From the NCBI RefSeq assembly GCF_002288925.2, contig NW_022098021.1:2891974-2955973 (forward strand): a stretch of 64,000 nucleotides of DNA, read 5' to 3'. Source of the stretch: Delphinapterus leucas (Eukaryota; Chordata; Mammalia; Artiodactyla; Monodontidae). Below, one piece after another: positions 56,250 to 64,000 of this stretch; position 1 is the stretch's first letter, and the number at the start of each line of letters is the position of its first letter. The notes beneath the pieces were generated by a model. The model saw only the letters and a list, made by a program, of their open reading frames with translations. It did no database searches and was not told the DNA's origin. Position numbers and translations under genes: made by a program.

Positions 56250-56620
56250 TGGGAACCTTCGCCAGAGGAGCCAGGCTGGCGTGCGGGCTGCGCGGCGGCA
56301 GCGGGCGGCAGTTGCGGGAGGCGCGCGGGCAGCTCCGCCGCCCCCCCCCCCCCCGTGCAGGACCCTGTGTGCAGCCCTGCACGCAGGACCCCAGGCCCTC
56401 CAGTGCCGCGGACGTGCGCCCGCTCCCCCCGGGGCCCCGGCGGAAGGCAGCGCCCGTGCGGGGCTCGGGAGTTTACGGGTCCACCCCAGAGAGGTCGCCG
56501 GGCTCATGATGGGCTAAGTGGGACTGGCCCGGCCCGGCCCGGCCCGGCCCCCCGCGGGAGCTCCCGCCCGGCCTTTCCGCGGACACGGACGGAGGAAGCA
56601 GGAACCCACTCGGGGGGACA
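56250..56620. promoter_or_regulatory. CpG island in the SPATA13 upstream region
   Basis: A sharply bounded CpG- and GC-rich block (gcgcggcggcagcgggcggc, a run of about 14 C at 56341-56354, and a ggccc pentamer repeat near 56527-56551) sits in otherwise AT-rich sequence. It could be an alternative SPATA13 promoter, which would feed the exon at 45473-45531, or the promoter of an antisense noncoding RNA. No splice donor is convincing on either strand, so direction is unknown. Confidence 0.65.
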
Positions 56621-57269
56621 CCTGCCATCCCCTTTCAGACCTGGATGCGTCTCTAAAACGGGCCTCAGTGTGTTCTCGGCGAAAGGAAAAAGGCAGCATG
56701 CTGGATTTCTCGTCATTAAGTTCATTAGTTTGGAAATTTCTAAGTTATCCAATTCCCCACCCTTTATCTCTAAATTTATATTCTCGTGGTAGACCCTGAT
56801 CAATAGCAGTGCGGTCTGTAGCATTGTTTTCTTGCTTTCTCACTGACAGCAGAACTAGGAATTTTTAAACCTCGGAGTAGGTTTTCAAAATACCTCCTCC
56901 CCCCAGCAACACTGGCCGGACGGGTGTACTTCACACATAGGTGGCCACTTGTGTAACTTGGGTTATTCTTTTATAGAACAAGATATTATTCATATGCATC
57001 ATGCCCTTAAGGACTGGATTTTTTGGTTGTTTCCTAACGAAAATATAATGTACACAGGTGGTTATGAGTTAGAGTTTTACAACGCCATGGGTGACGGCTT
57101 AAATGATGACATGATTCTGCTGCAGATCCAGCAATTCTGGCCCAGGTCACTGGAGGGCTACACTGGTTTAACATGATCCTCTTTCCTAGCGTGCAAAGGG
57201 ACTATATTCATAAGAAATTAAGATGTGAGAAAAAAATCAAATCAAGCAATCATTTGAGTAATTTTGACT

Positions 57270-57455
57270 TTTTTTTTTAAATTTTATTTTTTGGCCGTGC
57301 CACACGGCATGTGGGATCCTAGTTTCCCGACCAGGGATTGAACCCACGCCCCCTGCATTGGAAGCGCGGAGTCTTAACCACCGGACCGCCAAGGAAGTCC
57401 CTTTTATTTATTTTTTACTTTTATTTTTTTGGCCACTCCACACAGCATGTGGGAC
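57270..57455 (-). mobile_element. tRNA-derived SINE (CHR-1-like) with a second SINE 3' fragment
   Basis: 57270-57401 reads in reverse 'ggccgtgccacacggcatgt', 'gggatcctagtttcccgacc', 'gattgaacccacgccccctg', 'ccggaccgccaaggaagtcc'. 57402-57455 adds another 3' end ('ggccactccacacagcatgt'). Confidence 0.85.
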
Positions 57456-59929
57456 GAAATACTTTAAAAAGCCATAAAAAGTCCATCAAGTCAACTCACG
57501 TTTGTGTCTCCCCAGAAAGTCATTTTCTCTATTTTTTACAACAAGTTTTCATTTGCCCTAATCCTGTCGTTTTCTTTCCTCTGTGGTTCAGCATTATTAC
57601 AAAATAATACTTTTTGGTTGAGTAAAAGCCTTATTGAAAATGTAACAAATATATTTTTTAAATGGCATATGCAAATCTACTGGTTCAGTGGCATGCTGTA
57701 TTCCTTTGCTTGTGACCCATTAAGATTCCATCCAGCTAAGGAAACTGGATGTCGTTCTTTCTGGGAGACAGTTAAGACAATCACTTTGTTTACATCACAG
57801 GAGAAAACTAATCTGAACTCGATGCATGGGATGGGTAGAAAGAGAAGCATGAGTAGACATGAAAATAAGAATTTTGAAGGGCGATCAAATCTGACTTCTG
57901 ATCAGAACAGGTAGACTAGTTACGAGAGGAAAGATGGCAGGAACGGAAATAAGTATGGGAAAATCAGGCTGTGATGGAATAAGCTGCCTTGGATGTAAGA
58001 GAAAACATCATAAAAGGCAGCAAAGGTAGTTCCCTAGGAGAAAGTCAGCACTGCACAGGCACACTTGCTCAGACCCAAGGAAGAGCAAGGGGCACAAACT
58101 CTATCGCCAACAAAGCCACAGGGTTTTTATAGGCTGGCACCCTCCCAGCCGTGAACTTGAGAAAAGCACTTCTGAGTACCACTGTGATTCATGGTGGAAT
58201 TCTATTATTCCAACACCACACCCATGCAGTGGGTAAGCGTGACCAAGGATTGCTCCATGTAATAAGCTCTCCTCAGCGACATATGGGCCAGGGAGGAGGT
58301 GAGACAAGAGCTCTAAACAAAGCCAGAGAGAAGTAGCTGGTTCTGGAAAAGAGCCCAGCACCATGCTGCAAAGTTCTGAGGAGGACCTCACGTTCACCTA
58401 AAAGGATTAGGTCTTCATTTCTTAAGAAAAGTTAAACTGCTAATGGTCACATTTCTACATTTTGAGAAAATGTTAGTTGTGGGCACTTCTGGGATTTGGA
58501 CGTTTTGAGAACACTTGACCAGGGCGGAGGAAACACCCTTTTCATTATTTTTAAAACCTTTTATTCTACGAAATTGCAAACAAACATGAAAGTAGAGAAA
58601 TTATATGATGAACCCAGAAGGATCAATATTTTACAATTTTTCCCAACTAGTTCCCAATAATATTGGGGATATTTTAAAGCAAATCTCCCATGTATCATTT
58701 CGTGCAACAAATATTAGTATGTACCCAAATGAACAAGGACTTAACAAGGACTTAACTACACTATCATTATCCCTATGAACAAAATTAACAATAATTCCTT
58801 TTCTGAATACTGATTCCATGTGAAAATGTCCCCCCTTGTCTCGAAATGACCTTTTCACAGCCGGCTGGTTGGTATCAGAATCCAAACAAGGTTCCCACAC
58901 ACTGCATTTACTAAACATAATTCAGATCAGACCAAATCTGCCCACCTGGGCGGCACGCACCAGGGATTGTGCATTCAACACATGGGCTCCTGAGGCGGGG
59001 TAGCCACTCCAGCACGTTGGTGGGACGGGAACCGGCACCCAGGGCTGCCCACTCATAAGGCAGCTGAGAGGCCAGCTCTCGGAAGATGAAGAAGAAGGGG
59101 TGCAAGTCTGGGGACAGAAACGCTGGAGCCGGTGTGTCAGGTCCTCACCCTCCCCTGGGCTTACCTCCCAAACCAGATGATGGACGTGGCAGCTACATTA
59201 TAATCAACCTGCTGCTAATCTCCCTGGGCCCAGGGAGCCAGCGGGAGAGGCTTCTATTTCAAGGAGTCCAGGACTCCATGGAGGTGTGATGTCCACCTGG
59301 GTAAGTGGGCGTGGCTTCTGCCCTAGGCAGCAGGGCCTGCTCGATCACTGGGACGGTGTGACCCACCTGATCTCCGGCTGCGCTTCACTTATACAGGGTC
59401 CCTGGGGGACAAAACTGATGAGGGTCTCCATGAAGGTACTGCTTGACTCGTGTAGCAGGAAATGGCCAACTCTGGTGAGCAGAGGGCACACCTGAGCCAC
59501 CACCACAGGGAATCGAGGGACCTCACTCAACTCCCAGATCTAAGTCGGTTCCAGACTCAGGGCCTCCTCATGAAGCAGAAGCCAGGTGACCTTGGGGTCC
59601 GGGGTCCCATTACTGCAACTCTTCCTTCGAGCCCTCCTGTCACTTCCCTGGTGCCCCCGGAAACGGAAGTCCCCCCAGCAGTAAAATCTAAGCGATACTC
59701 TGGCCTCAGTGAGGGGTTAGCCTGTGTGGATTCACGGTCAGAGCAAATGGCTTGTCTGAGGAGCCACCGGGGGAGCTTGGAGAGAACAAAATGGGTTCAT
59801 GGACGGCTCTGGGGAAGGGGTGTGATTGGATACGTCAGAATACACTCAAAGCACGGGAAATCATCTGTCCCACAGGAATCCCACAGCAAACGAGGCTGTT
59901 TGACAACCGTGTGACATTATGTCCCACGG

Positions 59930-60240
59930 GGCAAATGTCCATCTTGGTCCCTGGTTGTCTTGATGCTGACTCAGTGGGTTAAAAAAATAAAATGGCTCTG
60001 GTGGCAGCCACAGATGCCAAGGCTGGGCTAAACCACAGGGTGTCCCCTCAACAAAGTTAATGATATGGTTCCTTGAAGGACCCAGACGACTACTTGTGGG
60101 GAGTTGATTACAATGGACCCTTTCCATAACAGAGGGGTAGGTGGTTTGTCCTTACTGGAAGAGACACTTATTCTAGATTTGGATTTGCCTGCCTTACCTA
60201 TCAGACCCCTGCTGGAATCTCCCCGGAGAGAGGGTGATGT
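59930..60240 (+). mobile_element. Decayed endogenous-retrovirus pol fragment (integrase core-like)
   Basis: Conceptual translation in shifting frames gives short stretches resembling the start of an ERV integrase core, with a tryptophan-valine-aspartate-tyrosine motif near 60095-60110 and a second aspartate-threonine-tyrosine stretch near 60165. Stops and frame shifts interrupt it, so it is non-functional. Whether 58910-59920, which is also non-unique-looking, belongs to the same element is unknown. The family (ERV-L-like) is a guess. Confidence 0.4.
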
Positions 60241-60539
60241 TCACCATAGCCCAGAAACGAAGAGGGCAACACAGGGGTTTGGGGTCACTTAATAATACAT
60301 TGACAAAGTATTTTATTTCCATCCGGTAACTCAGCTCTGTCAAAACTGAATTTCCTCCCCCAAGAGAGAAGTCCTTCCGCCAGAGCCCCCAGCCCTGGCC
60401 CCGCTGACTCAGAGCGAAGGACCGGCTTTCAAGCTTCCTCGTGCTCTGGAAAATGAGCGTCCAGGGAACACATGGGTGTCTTCTGTGGTCGCCCACCATC
60501 GTTTCCCAACTGGACCAACGCAATAACCTTCCAATTAGC

Positions 60540-61010
60540 CTCCTTCCTCTGCCCTCTCTCCCCAGACAGCCTTCCTCTCTGAAGCCCAGCTGCCAACAGC
60601 TTCCCGTTTCACTCGGAATAACCCCGACCCCTTCTCGAGACCCGCGACGCCCCTTCTATCCAGCTTCTCTCTAACCTCCAGGCTGCGCCGTCCGCTCCCA
60701 CCCGATTCCTGAGCTCCAGGCACCCCGGCCTTCTCGCTGAACCTCAGGCACACCAAGCTCCTGCCTGCGTCGGGCATCTGGTGCTCCTTCCGTTGGGACC
60801 TCTCCTCTCTCAGATCTTCCAGGTCTCGGCTCCAACGGCACCTCCTTAGGGACACGAGGTCGCCCTCCACCTTGTCCAGCTTCACCTTCTCCAGAACGAT
60901 CATCAGTGCCTGAGCTAATCCTACTTACCCGCTTCCTGAATCTATTTAAATGCTGGAATGTAAACGCTTTGGGATGCTTTTATCTCTGCTGTTCTCCAAG
61001 TGGTGGAAGT
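60540..61010 (+). repeat. LINE-2-like fragments
   Basis: 'cagcttcccgtttcactcgg', 'aataaccccgacccc', the 'tccttccgttgggacctctc' part and the 'gaatctatttaaatgctgga' part look like diverged L2. No gene called; the 122-codon minus-strand frame at 60535-60903 is probably chance. Confidence 0.45.
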
Positions 61011-61601
61011 GGCGCCTGGCTCAGAGCTGATGTGCAACACTTTTTTTTTTTTTTTTTGGTAGACTGACTGATTTTTGACTCAGAGAGGGTAATGCAGGAG
61101 GCCATGGTGACTCTAAACAAGTAGAACCAGTACCAGCTGAGAGCCTGGAGTGAAGGCTTGGAGCACCTCAGCTGGCAAAGACCAGCACAGGCAGGGCTCG
61201 GGGCAGAGGCTCCGGAGCAAACGATGGGGTCAAGTTGGGCAGAGTCAGAAGTAGCACGTGTGCCTCACAACCAGAGGCAGAGAAGAGAAGCGTCCTTTCC
61301 TGGCATCACGTGTGTATGTACACACAATATTTATGTAGTTTCTGTTTCCTTTCCTCCACCTCTTTCCACTATGGAAGGGTGTGTTGCTTGGACTTACTTC
61401 TGGGCATAAACACTGACAAGGCTTTGCAGTGGGGCTGGAGCACAGATGGAGGTACTCAGAGGCCCTGGACTTGGGAGACGTTTGCAGTGACTGGTGAGCC
61501 TCTGGGTTGTTTCCCTCCATGGAAGGAGTGAGAGGGTTTTAATTAGACGTGGAATAGGTGCATCACTGTTAAAACGATGTTCTTTTAAAAATGAATACCC
61601 T

Positions 61602-61909
61602 CGGGCTTCCCTGGTGGCACAGTGGTTGAGAATCCGCCTGCCAATGCAGGGGACACAGGTTCGAGCCCTGGTCTGGGATGATCCCACATGCCACAGAGCA
61701 ACTAGGCCCGTGAGCCACAACTCCTGAGCCTGCGCATCTGGAGCCTGTGCTCCGCAACAAGAGAGGCCGCGACAGTGAGAGGCCCACGTACCGTGATGCA
61801 GAGTGGCCCCCGCTTGCCGCAGCTAGAGAAAGCCCTCGCACAGAAATGAAGACCCAACACAGCCAAAAATAAATAAATAAATAAAAATTAAAAAAACAAA
61901 AACAAAAAC
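61602..61909 (+). mobile_element. tRNA-derived SINE (long CHR type)
   Basis: Starts cgggcttccctggtggcaca, with 'gggttcgagccc'-type B box (here 'aggttcgagccctggtctgg'), and ends in aaataaataaataaaa plus acaaaaac repeats. The short repeat aataccctc flanks both ends. Confidence 0.92.
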
Positions 61910-61959
61910 AAATACCCTCTACCTGCTTTATCTTTCTTTATGGTGTGCCACCTGCCATG

Positions 61960-62092
61960 TTACAGTTCCTTGTTAATTTATCATCCCCGCACTAGAATGT
62001 GTGTGAAGTAAAGGGCTTTGCTGTGCTCATGGCTGTCACCTGGCACATGGCAGGTCCTCAACAGACACTGAATGAATGAATGAACAAATGGG
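61960..62092 (+). repeat. LINE-2 3' end
   Basis: 'cccgcactagaatgtgtgtg', 'gctgtcacctggcacatggc', 'aggtcctcaacagacactga', 'atgaatgaatgaac' match the L2 terminus. Confidence 0.75.
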
Positions 62093-62705
62093 GCATCTGT
62101 CCAGAATCTATTTCTACTTCCAACACCACTTGGATTTCCTTTGGGGGAACAACCTCCCCTCCATCGTGGTCAGGGAATCCACGCACCTGCCTCCTTGTAC
62201 TGAAGACAAGGGGTCCATCCCTGGAGGACCCCATCTTCCACTCTGTCCCAGTGCCCCCAGGTGGTGGACACGTCACCTGAGCTGAGGAGTTGAACCCCAT
62301 CCTGGGACTTTGGCTCTTGAGCGACTTCAGAGGCAAAGACGGACAGACTGGCCTTCCTCGGCTCCTTGCATGTGGCTCCCCGACTCCCAGGAGCAACCCC
62401 GACTGCCGTCCACTTCCTAGACAGGTTCCCAGACACCCCATCAATTCTGGGAACACCTGACACCCTTCCAAGACGTTCTCTTTTGCTCCAACTAGGTAGA
62501 GTCAGTTTTTGTTGCTTCTCAGCAAAAGAACACTCAACTCCAAACAAAACACAGAAGGTGCAGAAATAAGCTGTTTGTATGAGTACAGGGTTAGAAGAAA
62601 ACCCATCTATATTCCTACCCGCCTAACTACACTATTTTCACTTGTGCATATTCTTGGTAAACCTTTCACCACATGTGTACACGCCGTATACAGCTGCAAT
62701 CATGG

Positions 62706-63060
62706 TATGTTATGGGTTGAATTGTGTCCCCCCCGCGCCAAAGGATGCTAAAATTCTAACCCCCAGTACCAGTGACTGTGGTCTTATTTGGAAACAGGTC
62801 TCAGTAGATGATCAAGCTGAGATGCGATCATCAAGGTGGGCCCTGATTCAACAGGACGCCACGTGAAGATGGAGGCAGAGGTGAGGGAGATGCATCCAGA
62901 TGCCGAGATACAGGGGACCCAAGGCCGCCAGAGGGTCCCCCTCAGGCCTCGGGAGGAACCCACCCTGCTTCCAGCCTCTAGAACTGAGACGATTCATTCC
63001 TGCTGTTTAAGGCACCTGGTCTGTGGTACTTTGTGACGGCAGCCCTAGCAAACTAATACA
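62706..63060 (+). mobile_element. MLT1-type LTR (ERVL-MaLR)
   Basis: 'tgttatgggttgaattgtgt', 'ggtcttatttggaaacaggt', 'tcatcaaggtgggccctgat', 'ccacgtgaagatggaggcag', 'ccagcctctagaactgagac' and 'agccctagcaaactaatac' follow the MLT1 order. An old solo LTR. Confidence 0.8.
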
Positions 63061-64000
63061 ACATTATTTCCCTTTTTCTCACTTTAATATTACATCGGTC
63101 ATTTTCCACGTTGTTATGGGCTTTCCCTAACGATGCTGTAAACGGTTTTGAAGTGGTCGCCCATATGACACTAGACTATCCCACTGAAAGTGGACATTTC
63201 CATTGTTTCAACTTTTTTTCCATCACTAGTAACATTTTGAAGGCATCGTGTGCTTGCAGCCTTTTCTCTCCTTTTGGACAACTTTCTCGAAATGCATCAC
63301 CAGACGCTGATGACCGGGCTGGAGAGAAGCAACTGCTGTGCAGAAAGATGACGGTGCATTTGTCTCCAAGGGTCCCCAGGGCAGTGAGTTTTGAATTTGG
63401 AATGGAATGAACGTTGCCGTATGTGAAGGGAAGGAAGGGGAATCTGGGCAGAGCGAGCGGAGAGCCGGGTGGTGAGGGAGCGCCGGAGGAGATGCGAGAG
63501 CAGCAGACCATGGCGGGCAGGTGGCAGAGAGCCTGCAACCTCGCTTAAGGGGCTGGGACTCCATTCCAGTGACGGTGGGGAAAGCTCACAGGGAAACAGC
63601 AGTAAGAACCGAACAGGAACTCTGACCAGCGTGGGCGGAAGCCTGGCCTGAGGAGGTGGCGGGGGAGTCAGAGGGCAGGGGCCCCGGGACGGGGTTGGGG
63701 GGGCGGGAGTGTGATCCCAGGGGCCCCACCTGCTCGGCAGAGAGGACCACAAAAGCAAGAGATGCTCGAAAACTTCCTCGGCCTCCAGCCGCCCCCCGCT
63801 TCCTCTTTCCTTTTCACCCTGTCTGACGAGAGTCCAGCCCGGATTCCTCCTGAGGCAGAAGCCAGGCGGCACCATGTGGAGGACAGACATTCCCTCACCC
63901 TCACCGTTCATGACTCCCTGACCGCCCAGCACCAGGCACGGCCCTCCCAGGACACCCTCTGCCACCATTTCTGGGTCACAATCCATCAGCGACCTTCCCG

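Larger units (their letters stand above)
45532..64000 (-). other. SPATA13: Upstream SPATA13 intron / alternative 5' region
   Basis: Between the alternative first exon and the right edge I found no further SPATA13 coding exon; the expected N-terminal exon with the ASEF2 leader was not seen in any frame. The stretch holds L1 ends, SINEs, L2/MIR pieces, a CpG island (about 56250-56620), a solo LTR, a decayed ERV pol piece and an MLT1 LTR. 49850-50990, 51970-52340, 52540-53100 and 57460-58550 contain nothing that I can name. Confidence 0.6.

Overview
The window is nuclear DNA from a mammal, almost certainly a cetacean. It carries many tRNA-derived SINEs of the CHR (cetacean/hippo/ruminant) type, with the head 'cttccctggtggcgcagtgg', several still flanked by clean target-site duplications. 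It also has 3' ends of artiodactyl-type LINE-1 and a background of old mammalian repeats (MIR, L2, Tigger, hAT, MLT). There is no prokaryotic operon, CRISPR array or phage.

Three protein-coding genes are present, all on the minus strand, and I recognise each from its translated exons. (1) MIPEP, mitochondrial intermediate peptidase: only the first exon (974-1111) lies inside the window, within a CpG island at about 720-1950; the rest runs off the left edge. (2) C1QTNF9 (CTRP9), a secreted collagen/C1q adipokine: all three coding exons (10405-10570, 6485-6547, 4262-5034) join in frame to 333 codons plus stop. (3) SPATA13 (ASEF2), an APC-regulated Rho guanine nucleotide exchange factor: nine shared coding exons from 34852 down to 21513 encode the APC-binding region, SH3, DH, PH and C-terminal tail. 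An alternative short first coding exon at 45473-45527 has the right phase to start a 575-residue isoform. The N-terminal exons of the longer isoforms were not found and presumably lie beyond 64000.

Layout: 1-1950 MIPEP promoter and exon 1; 1951-4261 intergenic; 4262-10586 C1QTNF9; 10587-17600 intergenic repeats; 17620-21512 probable SPATA13 3'UTR; 21513-34852 compact SPATA13 catalytic exons; 34853-45472 a large intron; 45473-45531 alternative first exon; 45532-64000 upstream intron with a second CpG island (about 56250-56620), a solo ERV LTR, a decayed retroviral pol fragment and an MLT1 LTR.

The genes do not form a pathway together. SPATA13 links APC to Cdc42/Rac1 at the membrane, C1QTNF9 is a circulating hormone-like protein, and MIPEP trims imported mitochondrial precursors. 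I found no convincing new biological system. The most useful non-routine observations are the alternative SPATA13 start, the CpG island at 56 kb, a CT microsatellite acting as the polypyrimidine tract of a SPATA13 exon, a shortened MIPEP presequence, and a composite SINE with one target-site duplication.
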